DNA of 11,748 bases from an uncultured Collinsella sp. GTDB taxonomy: Bacteria; Actinomycetota; Coriobacteriia; Coriobacteriales; Coriobacteriaceae. The position numbers and the translations under genes are program-made. Shown here one piece after another: positions 1 to 6,035 of this stretch (its first letter is position 1; every line of letters begins with the position of its first letter). Location of the stretch: contig CAADTZ010000046.1 in assembly GCA_900752015.1 (NCBI GenBank), positions 1-11,748 of the forward strand, in the 5' to 3' direction. The notes below the pieces were generated by a model. That model saw only the letters and a list, made by a program, of their open reading frames with translations, was not told the DNA's origin and ran no database searches.

Positions 1-18
1 AGTTATACCTATCGAGTC

Positions 19-33
19 GCAAGGGGTCCTTGC
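19..33 (-). terminator. weak hairpin downstream of metY
   Basis: GCAAGG and CCTTGC form a perfect 6-bp stem with a 3-nt loop, starting 11 nt beyond the metY stop on the minus strand. No T-run follows it, so it is not a textbook intrinsic terminator. It is called only from its position and symmetry. Confidence 0.25.
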
Positions 34-43
34 ACAAGTCGCC

Positions 44-1354
44 CTACTCGTCCAGTGCGGCAAAGGCCTGCTTCAGATCCCAAATGATGTCCTCGGCGTT
101 CTCGGTACCGATGGAAAGTCGAATCGTGGAGGGCGTAATGTTCTGCTCGGCAAGCTCCTCGGCAGAGAGCTGGGAGTGCGTGGTGGTAGCCGGGTGCACG
201 ACGAGCGACTTGACGTCGGCCACGTTGGCGAGCAGCGAGAAGACCTGCAGGTGGTCGATGAACTTCCAGGCAGCCTCCTGACCACCCTTGATCTCGAAGG
301 TGAAGATCGAAGCGCCGCCGCGGGGGAAGTACTTCTGATAGAGCTCATGGTCGGGGTGCTCGGGCAGGCTCGGGTGGTTCACCTTGGCGACGTGGCTGTC
401 ACCAGCCAGGAACTCAACGACCTTCTTGGTGTTCTCGACATGGCGGTCAACGCGCAGCGACAGAGTCTCGGTGCCCTGGAGCAGGACCCAGGCGTTGAAC
501 GGGCTGATGCAAGCGCCCTCGTCACGCAGCAGGATAGCGCGGACATAGGTTGCGAAGGCGGCGGGACCGGCAGCCTCGGCAAACGAGACACCGTGGTAGG
601 AGGGGTTGGGCTCAGCAATCTGGGCGTACTTTCCGCTCGCCTTCCAGTCGAAGTTACCGCCGTCGACGATCACACCGCCCAGCGAGGTGCCGTGGCCGCC
701 GATGAACTTGGTTGCGGAGTGGACGACGATGTTGGCACCATGCTCCAGCGGACGGAACAGATACGGGGTGCCGAAGGTGTTGTCGACGACAACCGGCAGA
801 CCGTGCTTCTTGGCGATCTCGGAGATGGCGTCGATGTTGGGGATGTCGGAGTTGGGGTTGCCGAGCGTCTCGAGATAGATGACCGTGGTGTTGTCCTTGA
901 TGGCACCCTCGACCTCTTCCAGGTTATGGGCATCGACAAACGTGGTCTCGACGCCAAACTGGGAGAGCGTATGCTCCAGCAGGTTGTAGGAACCGCCGTA
1001 GATGGTCTTCTGGGCGACCACGTGGTCACCAGCCTGGGCAAGTGCCTGCAGGGTATAGGTGATGGCAGCGGCACCGGAGGCGACGGCAAGACCGGCCACG
1101 CCACCCTCGAGCGCGGCGATACGGTCCTCGAAGACGCCCTGGGTGGAGTTGGTCAGACGGCCGTAGATGTTACCGGCGTCGGCAAGACCAAAGCGGTCGG
1201 CGGCGTGCTGGGAGTTGCGGAACACATAGCTCGTGGTTTGATAGATAGGCACAGCACGGGAGTCGGATGCAGGATCGGCGCTCTCCTGGCCAACGTGCAG
1301 CTGCAGGGTATCGAAACCAAAGGTGTGCTCGGGGTTGTTGATAAACTGGCTCAT
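44..1354 (-). CDS. metY: O-acetylhomoserine sulfhydrylase (O-acetylhomoserine aminocarboxypropyltransferase), 436 aa
   Basis: Cytosolic PLP enzyme of the Cys/Met-metabolism family. It condenses O-acetylhomoserine with sulfide to give homocysteine (direct sulfhydrylation route to methionine), and relatives can also make cysteine from O-acetylserine. The PLP lysine is K216 in VVHSATKF, the pyridine-nitrogen aspartate is D191 in DNTF, and the phosphate-contacting region YGRLTNST lies near residues 64-71. The length and the segment after the PLP lysine (PSYHGVSF near residue 250, then a long helical region) fit MetY rather than the shorter MetB/MetC enzymes. The ATG start is preceded by AAGGAG at 1361-1366 with a 6-nt gap. 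The gene stands alone on its strand and is divergent from a LysR-family regulator. Its leader of about 175 nt contains a small Cys/Met-rich ORF and a stem-loop, suggesting sulfur-responsive control. Function is confident; substrate preference (OAH or OAS) cannot be settled from sequence. Confidence 0.95.
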   Translation of the reverse strand: MSQFINNPEHTFGFDTLQLHVGQESADPASDSRAVPIYQTTSYVFRNSQHAADRFGLADAGNIYGRLTNSTQGVFEDRIAALEGGVAGLAVASGAAAITYTLQALAQAGDHVVAQKTIYGGSYNLLEHTLSQFGVETTFVDAHNLEEVEGAIKDNTTVIYLETLGNPNSDIPNIDAISEIAKKHGLPVVVDNTFGTPYLFRPLEHGANIVVHSATKFIGGHGTSLGGVIVDGGNFDWKASGKYAQIAEPNPSYHGVSFAEAAGPAAFATYVRAILLRDEGACISPFNAWVLLQGTETLSLRVDRHVENTKKVVEFLAGDSHVAKVNHPSLPEHPDHELYQKYFPRGGASIFTFEIKGGQEAAWKFIDHLQVFSLLANVADVKSLVVHPATTTHSQLSAEELAEQNITPSTIRLSIGTENAEDIIWDLKQAFAALDE

Positions 1355-1408
1355 GATGATCTCCTTGATCGAACAAAAATAATAAGAGTAAGAGAAGTAA
1401 GTCGCTGT

Positions 1409-1440
1409 CTCCTGATCACGCCGACGGGCGCAAACAGGAG
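1409..1440 (-). promoter_or_regulatory. stem-loop in the metY leader, overlapping the leader ORF stop
   Basis: Read on the minus strand, CTCCTG (1440-1435) pairs with CAGGAG (1414-1409), and inside it CGCC pairs with GGCG around a CGTC loop. The 4-nt segments between them (TTTG, TGAT) can add three more pairs with one T-T mismatch, so the stem is almost continuous. The left arm overlaps leader codons 10-12, including the Cys12 codon, and the leader stop codon lies inside the stem, so translation of the leader would open it. The same CTCCT could instead pair with AGGAG of the metY ribosome-binding site (1365-1361). The following 40 nt is pyrimidine-rich and G-poor, but its T-run is not next to the stem, so this is not a simple intrinsic terminator. 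Confidence 0.5.
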
Positions 1441-1469
1441 CCCGGCATTCGTCTTGGTAAGCAATTCAT
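1416..1469 (-). CDS. putative 17-aa leader peptide upstream of metY (MNCLPRRMPGSCLRPSA)
   Basis: A 17-codon ORF starts with ATG at 1469-1467 and ends at TGA 1418-1416. It has an excellent ribosome-binding site, AAAGGAGG at 1484-1477, 7 nt before the ATG, which is stronger than that of most full genes here. Four of 17 residues are sulfur amino acids (Met1, Cys3, Met8, Cys12). Codons 4-7 (TTA CCA AGA CGA) end in A, unlike the G/C-ending codons that dominate the neighbouring genes. It lies in the predicted metY transcript about 60 nt from the TSS, and its 3' end runs into a stem-loop. Translation-coupled attenuation by Cys-rich leader peptides before sulfur genes is known in other Actinobacteria; a sensing role here is inference. 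I do not recognise the peptide as a named family. Confidence 0.5.
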   Translation of the reverse strand: MNCLPRRMPGSCLRPSA

Positions 1470-1537
1470 ATGCGGGCCTCCTTTCGCATCCCGGTTCCGT
1501 GGTCGGCTTAATTACCTACCACCTTTGTGTGTTTTGA

Positions 1538-1566
1538 ATAGTACGAGCATTGTTTCCCTCGGTCAA
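1538..1566 (-). promoter_or_regulatory. sigma-A promoter for metY
   Basis: On the minus strand TTGACC (1566-1561) and TACTAT (1543-1538) are separated by exactly 17 nt, close to the TTGACA-N17-TATAAT consensus. The predicted start point is near 1531, giving a leader of about 175 nt before the metY ATG that includes the leader ORF and stem-loop. Confidence 0.65.
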
Positions 1567-1588
1567 TCACTTAAAAGCGCTAATCTGT

Positions 1589-1605
1589 TATCTGTTATAT
1601 AGATA
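1589..1605. promoter_or_regulatory. LysR-type operator (T-N11-A dyad)
   Basis: TATCT (1589-1593) and AGATA (1601-1605) form a 5-bp dyad around 7 nt and contain a T-N11-A core (T1591, A1603), the usual LysR-type recognition pattern. Its centre (1597) lies about 66 bp upstream of the predicted metY start point (about 1531), the position expected for a LysR regulator's recognition site, and just before the regulator's own start, where binding could also repress the regulator. Its fit with an independently found promoter is the main support. Confidence 0.5.
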
Positions 1606-1626
1606 GCAATCGAGAGGATGGCGTCG

Positions 1627-2565
1627 ATGACCCTTCAGCAGCTTCGTTTTCTGATTGCCGTGGCAGAGTCCGGCTCAATCAACGCTGCAGCTCAGCGCCT
1701 CTATACCGCTCAGTCCAACATCTCAAACGCCGTCAAAAGCCTGGAACAGGAGCTCCATCTGGAGATCTTTACGCGCTCCAGCCGCGGCGTCACGCTCACC
1801 AACGACGGCACCGAGCTTTTGGGCTATGCGCGCCAGGTCGTAGAGCAGGCCGACATGCTCGAGGCACGCTACGAGGACGGCGGCACACCCCAGGCGCGCC
1901 TTGCCGTCTCGGCCCAGCACTACGCGTTTTCGGTCGAGGCCTTTGTCAACGTCGTCGAGCGCTGCCGCGACAGTAAGTTTGAGTTCATCATGCGCGAGAC
2001 CACCACCTCGCAGATCATCGACGACGTCCGCGCATTTCGCAGCGATATCGGCATTCTGTACCTGGATGACTTTAACGCCCGCGTTCTGCAGAAGGCCTTC
2101 GCCGATGCCCGCGCAAGCTTCCACCCCCTCTTCGACGCGACGGTCCACGTCTTCGTTAGCGAACGCCACCCGCTCGCACGCCGCCCTCAGCTGTCCCTTG
2201 CCGACCTCACACCCTATACGCGCTACAGCTTTGAGCAGGGAACCTCAAACTCCTTCTATTACGCCGAGGAACCTTTTAGCTATATCCCTTGCGACCGCAA
2301 CATACGAATCTCGGACCGCGGAACACTTACTAACTTACTTATCACGTCGAACGGTTACACCCTGTCGACCGGTGTCCTTTCCAATGAAATGCAGTGGGGT
2401 ATGGCATCGATCCCGTTAGCAGACGCCCCAACGATGCACGTAGGATATATCATGCACGACGAGCGCAAGCCCTCTCCTCTCTTGCGGCAATACCTCGACG
2501 AGCTCAACCGCATCATCCATGCCGACCAGCTGTCGGAAGACGGGGTAGAAATCGTAGATTGCTAG
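1627..2565 (+). CDS. LysR-family transcriptional regulator, 312 aa, divergent from metY
   Basis: DNA-binding regulator with an N-terminal winged helix-turn-helix (about residues 1-60: LRFLIAVAESGSINAAAQRL, then the recognition-helix region TAQSNISNAVKSLEQEL) and a C-terminal periplasmic-binding-protein-like effector domain (about residues 90-300). The start is taken at ATG 1627 because GAGAGG at 1612-1617 is then 9 nt away and the protein begins MTLQQLRF, as is common in the family. An ATG at 1618 directly abuts the Shine-Dalgarno and would add three residues (MAS). Divergent placement and a LysR-type dyad in the shared gap suggest it controls metY and itself. The effector cannot be read from sequence; by analogy with CysB/MetR-type regulators a sulfur metabolite such as O-acetylserine or homocysteine is plausible. 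A short GC palindrome (2565-2577) begins at the stop codon but has no T-run. Confidence 0.9.
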   Translation: MTLQQLRFLIAVAESGSINAAAQRLYTAQSNISNAVKSLEQELHLEIFTRSSRGVTLTNDGTELLGYARQVVEQADMLEARYEDGGTPQARLAVSAQHYAFSVEAFVNVVERCRDSKFEFIMRETTTSQIIDDVRAFRSDIGILYLDDFNARVLQKAFADARASFHPLFDATVHVFVSERHPLARRPQLSLADLTPYTRYSFEQGTSNSFYYAEEPFSYIPCDRNIRISDRGTLTNLLITSNGYTLSTGVLSNEMQWGMASIPLADAPTMHVGYIMHDERKPSPLLRQYLDELNRIIHADQLSEDGVEIVDC

Positions 2566-2584
2566 CCCGCGGCGGGCATGGCGC

Positions 2585-2590
2585 TACAAT
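2585..2590 (+). promoter_or_regulatory. candidate -10 box (TACAAT) for the RNase HI gene
   Basis: TACAAT, 38 nt before the chosen start codon, in the context GGCGCTACAATGG. No convincing -35 box is seen at 16-18 nt. A very similar GCGCTACACT occurs before the oxidoreductase gene, which mildly supports both. Confidence 0.35.
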
Positions 2591-2628
2591 GGTCACTCAC
2601 ACGAAGCGTACCCAACGAAAGGAACCAT

Positions 2629-3114
2629 GTGAAGGTCATCATCTATACCGACGGCTCGGCCCGATCAAATCCGGGACGCGGCGGTTACGGCGCCGTGCTC
2701 AAGTACACCAACCCCGCCGGCAAGACCTTCACCTCCGAGCTTTCGCGTGGCTACGCCAAGACCACTAACAACCGCATGGAGCTCATGGCGGTCATCGTGG
2801 CGCTCGAGGCACTTAACCGCCCCTGCGAGGTCGAGGTCCATTCCGATTCGCAATACGTCGTCAACGCCTTCAACAAGCACTGGATCGACGGCTGGAAAAA
2901 GCGCGGGTGGAAAACCGCCAACAAGCAGCCCGTCAAGAACCGCGACCTGTGGGAGCGTCTGCTTGCCGCAAAGAGCAAGCATAAGGTGGAGTTCATCTGG
3001 GTTAAGGGGCATGCCGGCCACGAGCTCAATGAGCGCTGCGACGAGCTCGCCACCACCGCGGCCGACGGAGCCAACCTCGATATCGACGCCGGCTTTAACG
3101 AGAGCGACCTGTAA
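2629..3114 (+). CDS. rnhA: ribonuclease HI, 161 aa
   Basis: Cleaves the RNA strand of RNA-DNA hybrids, removing primers and R-loops. The catalytic set aligns with E. coli D10, E48, D70, H124 and D134 as D8 (IIYTDGS), E51 (NNRMEL), D73 (VHSDSQY), H128 (KGHAGH) and D138 (RCDELA). The basic helix/handle region (WIDGWKKRGWK) is present, so it is RNase HI of the bacterial type. The start is GTG at 2629, preceded by AAAGGA (2618-2623) with a 5-nt gap. The in-frame ATG at 2578 would add 17 unrelated residues and would lie upstream of the candidate -10 box, so it was not used. At 161 aa it matches the usual length of about 155. It stands alone, 73 nt before the next gene. Confidence 0.95.
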   Translation: MKVIIYTDGSARSNPGRGGYGAVLKYTNPAGKTFTSELSRGYAKTTNNRMELMAVIVALEALNRPCEVEVHSDSQYVVNAFNKHWIDGWKKRGWKTANKQPVKNRDLWERLLAAKSKHKVEFIWVKGHAGHELNERCDELATTAADGANLDIDAGFNESDL

Positions 3115-3149
3115 TAGCGTTTTCGCGCAGCTTTATATCCCCACGCGCT

Positions 3150-3155
3150 ACACTC
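3150..3155 (+). promoter_or_regulatory. candidate -10 box (TACACT) for the oxidoreductase gene
   Basis: TACACT in the context GCGCTACACTCAT, 33 nt before the start codon. No clear -35 box. It resembles the candidate -10 before rnhA. Confidence 0.3.
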
Positions 3156-3187
3156 ATCCTGTAGACCAAACAACGCAAGGGGGACAC

Positions 3188-4294
3188 ATGCTGCGCATCG
3201 CAACCATCGGCACATCCATGATCACCGACGACTTTATCCAAGTCGTCAATGCCAACGACCAGGCTACATTCGTAGGCACGCTCTCGCGCGACGCAGATCG
3301 TGGCGCCGCCTTTACCGCCGAGCACGGCGGCGAACGCAACTTCACCGCACTCGACGAGCTCGCGTCCGCCGACGACGTCGATGCCGTCTACATCGGCAGC
3401 CCCAACGCGCTCCATCACGAGCAGGCGCTCGCCTGCATCGCCGGCGGTAAGCACGTTATCGTCGAAAAGCCCTTCTGCGCCACCGAAGCCCAAGCGTTCG
3501 AGGTCTTCCGTGCTGCCGAGGCAGCAGGCGTCGTGGCCCTCGAGGCCATGCGTCCCCTCCACGACCCCGCTTTCCACGCCGTCGAGGACGCCCTGGGCGA
3601 GATTGCGCCCATTCGCCGCGCCTCACTGCGCTTTGGCAAGTATTCCTCACGCTACAACGAGATTCTCGCGGGACGCGCCACCAATATCTTCGACTGCAAT
3701 ATGGCATCGGGTTCCCTCATGGACATTGGCGTCTACGCCGTCGAGCCCATGGTCGAGATTTTCGGCATGCCCTCTGGTCTCACCAGCATGACCACGCTGC
3801 TCGACCCCTCAACGCAAGAGCTCACCCATGGCCCCATCGACGGTTGCGGTTCCATTCTCGCCAGCTATGGCGGTGGCCATATCTCCGTCGAGCTCGCGCA
3901 CTCCAAAATTACGAATGACCTGCTGCCCTCGCAGATCGAAGGCGAGCGTGGCACTATCCAGATCGACCATCTGTCCACGCCCCGCAACGTCCGCATCGAC
4001 TATCGCGGCGACGTCGTACGCGGCTCGGCGACCGAGGCGCCGCGCGAACAGGACGACAACGGCCGCGCGCTCGACCTTCCCAAGTCAAGCAACACCATGG
4101 AATACGAACTCGCAGACTTTATCACCGCCATCGGAGGCATCGATAACGTTAAGGAAGAGATCTGGGAGACCCCGGCGGGACGCCATGAGCTCGGCCACTA
4201 CCGCGATGTCACGCTCGTCTCGCTGCGCATCATGGATGCCGTGCGTCAGCAGGCCGGCATTACCTTCCCCGCCGATTCAGTCAAGCAGGCCTAG
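3188..4294 (+). CDS. Gfo/Idh/MocA family NAD(P)-dependent oxidoreductase, 368 aa
   Basis: Rossmann-fold dehydrogenase of the glucose-fructose oxidoreductase/inositol dehydrogenase family. The N-terminal nucleotide-binding domain (about 1-120) begins MLRIATIGTSMIT, the GTS-type loop replacing classical GxGxxG. The family EKP motif is E93-K94-P95 (HVIVEKPF), with K94 the expected catalytic lysine. The C-terminal domain carries SLMDIGVYAVE, with D179 and Y183 at the usual catalytic-loop positions. Sugar, inositol or glycoside-derived substrates are typical of the family, but this one cannot be assigned. ATG 3188 follows an A/G-rich Shine-Dalgarno (AAGGGGG, 3177-3183). The same frame stays open further upstream across rnhA, but that is a shadow. 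The acylphosphatase gene follows after 2 nt, so the two are probably co-translated. Confidence 0.92.
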   Translation: MLRIATIGTSMITDDFIQVVNANDQATFVGTLSRDADRGAAFTAEHGGERNFTALDELASADDVDAVYIGSPNALHHEQALACIAGGKHVIVEKPFCATEAQAFEVFRAAEAAGVVALEAMRPLHDPAFHAVEDALGEIAPIRRASLRFGKYSSRYNEILAGRATNIFDCNMASGSLMDIGVYAVEPMVEIFGMPSGLTSMTTLLDPSTQELTHGPIDGCGSILASYGGGHISVELAHSKITNDLLPSQIEGERGTIQIDHLSTPRNVRIDYRGDVVRGSATEAPREQDDNGRALDLPKSSNTMEYELADFITAIGGIDNVKEEIWETPAGRHELGHYRDVTLVSLRIMDAVRQQAGITFPADSVKQA

Positions 4295-4296
4295 CG

Positions 4297-4698
4297 ATGG
4301 GCTTTTTTGACAAGTTCTTCTCCGGCATCAATCGAGAGCCTCAAAAACCGTCTGGCGTTGAGCTCGAGCTGCGACGCAGGCTTACCGTGCTAGCAAGCGA
4401 CGCAGCCACTCAAAACGCTCCGCAACGCTATTTTCTGCGGTGGGAGGGCCAAGTCCAGGGCGTCGGCTTTCGCTTTACCAACACCAATCTCGCACAGACG
4501 CACACACTCACCGGCTGGGTACGCAATATGGAAGACGGTTCGGTCGAAATGGAGGTACAAGGCGCGCCTGCGAATATCCTGTCTCACCTCGAGGCGCTCC
4601 ATGCCTCCTATGAGCAAATGGGCATACGTTTTCGCCTCGAGGACGCACAAGTCCGCGCCGCGCTTACCAGCGAAGATGGTTTCAGTCCTCGTTATTAG
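4297..4698 (+). CDS. acyP: acylphosphatase with N-terminal extension, 133 aa
   Basis: Small hydrolase of carboxyl-phosphate bonds (for example acetyl-phosphate or carbamoyl-phosphate-type anhydrides). The domain spans about residues 44-130. The signature GQVQGVGFRF gives the catalytic arginine R59, and GWVRNMEDGSVEMEVQG gives the catalytic asparagine N77. Standalone acylphosphatases are about 90 aa; this one has some 43 extra N-terminal residues, starting MGFFDKFFSG and followed by a charged, probably helical segment of unknown role. The start lies 2 nt after the upstream stop codon and lacks a strong Shine-Dalgarno, suggesting translational coupling to the oxidoreductase. A later start giving only the core domain would need a non-ATG codon, so the extension is probably real. 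Confidence 0.9.
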   Translation: MGFFDKFFSGINREPQKPSGVELELRRRLTVLASDAATQNAPQRYFLRWEGQVQGVGFRFTNTNLAQTHTLTGWVRNMEDGSVEMEVQGAPANILSHLEALHASYEQMGIRFRLEDAQVRAALTSEDGFSPRY

Positions 4699-4723
4699 TA
4701 TTGTGTGCTAAATACGGTATCAT
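4692..4723 (+). promoter_or_regulatory. candidate perR promoter with weak PerR-box-like sequence
   Basis: TTAGTA (4695-4700) and TATCAT (4718-4723) are 17 nt apart, a weak -35 with a reasonable -10. TTATTAGTATTGTGT (4692-4706) matches 9 of the 14 fixed positions of the Bacillus PerR box, which would suit autoregulation. Promoters are A/T-rich, so the match could be chance. Confidence 0.3.
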
Positions 4724-4759
4724 TTACCTACGACCGTTGATAGAAAAGAGGCGAGGCGC

Positions 4760-5140
4760 ATGGCGGTGCAAAGAAGAAACACCAAGCAGCGGAAACTGGT
4801 TCTTGACGCCGTGCGCCAAAGCTATAACCACCCCACCGCCGATGAGATCTACAACGCCGTGCGCGCGCAGGATGACAAAATCAGCCGCGGTACGGTCTAC
4901 CGCAATCTCAATCTCTTGGCCGACGCCGGCGAGATCCTCTCCATCAAGACGCCGGGCGGCAGCCGCTTCGATCGCACGATCGAGCCGCATGCGCATATCA
5001 TCTGCACCTCGTGCAGCCGCGTCATCGACGTACCGCTCCCCTTCGATGCCCAGCTCGACGCCAAGGCGTCCGAGCAAATCGGCTGGAACGTCACCTCGCA
5101 CTACACCATCTTCGAGGGCCTCTGCCCCAACTGTAGGTAG
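4760..5140 (+). CDS. perR: peroxide-responsive regulator PerR (Fur family), 126 aa
   Basis: Metal-dependent repressor that senses peroxide through oxidation of Fe-binding histidines. The N-terminal winged helix covers about residues 1-65 (ISRGTVYRNLNLL is the recognition region) and the C-terminal dimerisation/metal domain about 66-126. The four zinc-site cysteines are C82/C85 (CTSC) and C122/C125 (CPNC). All five regulatory-site ligands of Bacillus subtilis PerR have counterparts: H37=H24 (NHPTADEIY), D85=D71 (SRFD), H91=H77 and H93=H79 (PHAHIIC), D104=D90. Aspartate at the last position is the hallmark separating PerR from Fur and Zur. The start is ATG 4760 with AAGAGG (4746-4751) 8 nt upstream. 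The protein is slightly shorter than B. subtilis PerR (145 aa) because its N-terminus is trimmed. The gene is alone, and converges with the HAD gene, 14 nt away, with no room for a terminator. Confidence 0.9.
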   Translation: MAVQRRNTKQRKLVLDAVRQSYNHPTADEIYNAVRAQDDKISRGTVYRNLNLLADAGEILSIKTPGGSRFDRTIEPHAHIICTSCSRVIDVPLPFDAQLDAKASEQIGWNVTSHYTIFEGLCPNCR

Positions 5141-5154
5141 ATTTTGGGACATGC

Positions 5155-5952
5155 CTACTCAGCAAGTAGACGACGCAGCTCTTCTTCGACCGTGTGCACG
5201 TAGCGGACACGGTCATTGACACCGCGCATGCTGGGATTGCAGCTCTCCATCAGATAGGGATGGCCCACCACGTTGAGCATGTCGCGATCGTTTTCGTTAT
5301 CGCCAAACGCCATCATTTCGTTAGGTGAGATCCCCAGCGCGCAACCATAATCGGCAAGCGCGGACCCTTTGCCCGAATCAAAGCCGATAAAATCGGTCCA
5401 TTCGGTTCCCGACGTCATCACGTCGACACGGTCGCTAAAGAGGTGCTCGAAATACTCCAGCGCCGCCGGCTGCTCTGTCTCGGGCGTTTGAAACGCAATC
5501 TTAATGACATCCTCGTCAATGTCCTCGGGACGGTCGACCACCGCCACATCGCAGTGGACCTCATAGCGCAGGTGGTCAACAAACGCATCGTTGCCGCTTA
5601 TGGTGTAAAGGTGCCCCTCGCACGAAAGTGTCACGTCGGCATGGGGATAGGCGACCACGGCATTCGCGATATCCATAGCAAGGCTACGCTCCACGGAACG
5701 CTTGACAACGGCATGCCCCTCGCTCATCACCAGGGCTCCGTTTTCGCACACATAGGCGAGCTCATCGGCCACCGGGGCAAACAGATAGCGCAAGCTCGCA
5801 TATTGACGGCCGCTCGCCGGCATAAACACGATACCGCGACGATGCAGCTCATCGATGAGCTCAAAGGCCTCGGAACGCGGCTCGCGCTCCCCCGGATGCA
5901 GCAACGTGCCGTCCAAATCGCATGCAATCAGCCTGATTCCTTCAAGACCCAT
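5155..5952 (-). CDS. Cof-type HAD-IIB phosphatase, 265 aa
   Basis: Haloacid-dehalogenase superfamily hydrolase of the Cof/YbiV type, which dephosphorylates sugar phosphates, nucleotides or similar small molecules. Motif I is DLDGTLL with nucleophile D12 and acid/base D14. Motif II is PASGR (S47). The motif III lysine lies in SGKGSAL (K195). Motif IV is GDNENDRDM (D218, D222) for Mg2+. The large insert between motifs II and III is the type-IIB cap. The chosen start ATG 5952 begins MGLEGIRLI directly before motif I, with a GGGGGAAAG stretch just upstream. The frame extends to 6012, but that extension would pass through an inverted repeat and adds an unrelated Cys-rich peptide. It is downstream of the UreE-like gene, separated by a stem-loop. 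Substrate unknown. Confidence 0.9.
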   Translation of the reverse strand: MGLEGIRLIACDLDGTLLHPGEREPRSEAFELIDELHRRGIVFMPASGRQYASLRYLFAPVADELAYVCENGALVMSEGHAVVKRSVERSLAMDIANAVVAYPHADVTLSCEGHLYTISGNDAFVDHLRYEVHCDVAVVDRPEDIDEDVIKIAFQTPETEQPAALEYFEHLFSDRVDVMTSGTEWTDFIGFDSGKGSALADYGCALGISPNEMMAFGDNENDRDMLNVVGHPYLMESCNPSMRGVNDRVRYVHTVEEELRRLLAE

Positions 5953-5983
5953 ATGCTTTCCCCCACAGCATTTCATCAACAGC

Positions 5984-6022
5984 AAGACGGACTTTGAATA
6001 GTTGCCTCTCAAAGTCCGTCTT
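5984..6022. repeat. perfect 14-bp inverted repeat between HAD and UreE-like genes
   Basis: AAGACGGACTTTGA (5984-5997) and TCAAAGTCCGTCTT (6009-6022) are exact reverse complements around an 11-nt loop. It begins 13 nt beyond the stop of the UreE-like gene and ends 31 nt before the HAD start (minus strand). It is the right place for a terminator, yet no T-run follows on either strand, so termination would have to be unconventional. It could instead be an RNA-processing site or an operator. Confidence 0.7.
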
Positions 6023-6035
6023 ACGCATACGCACG

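Noticed and set aside
1370..1535. SAM riboswitch, SAH riboswitch or T-box in the metY leader
   Set aside because: None of the conserved core sequences of these elements was found by eye; the leader ORF and stem-loop explain the region better. A covariance-model scan would settle it.
176..1537. 453-codon open frame on the plus strand opposite metY
   Set aside because: It is the antisense shadow of a clearly recognised PLP enzyme in high-GC DNA; the translation has low complexity (Gly/Val/Asp-rich), no motifs and no good start site.
2747..3187. Long in-frame upstream extension of the Gfo/Idh/MocA gene across rnhA
   Set aside because: The translation before 3188 is Ser/Thr/Pro-rich shadow sequence overlapping a real gene; ATG 3188 has a Shine-Dalgarno and the Rossmann fold starts right there.
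4760..5140. Calling the Fur-family protein Fur or Zur
   Set aside because: Aspartate at position 90 and the full H24/D71/H77/H79 set fit PerR specifically.
5953..6012. Extended N-terminus of the HAD protein
   Set aside because: It would run through the 14-bp inverted repeat and adds residues unlike the family; ATG 5952 begins immediately before motif I.
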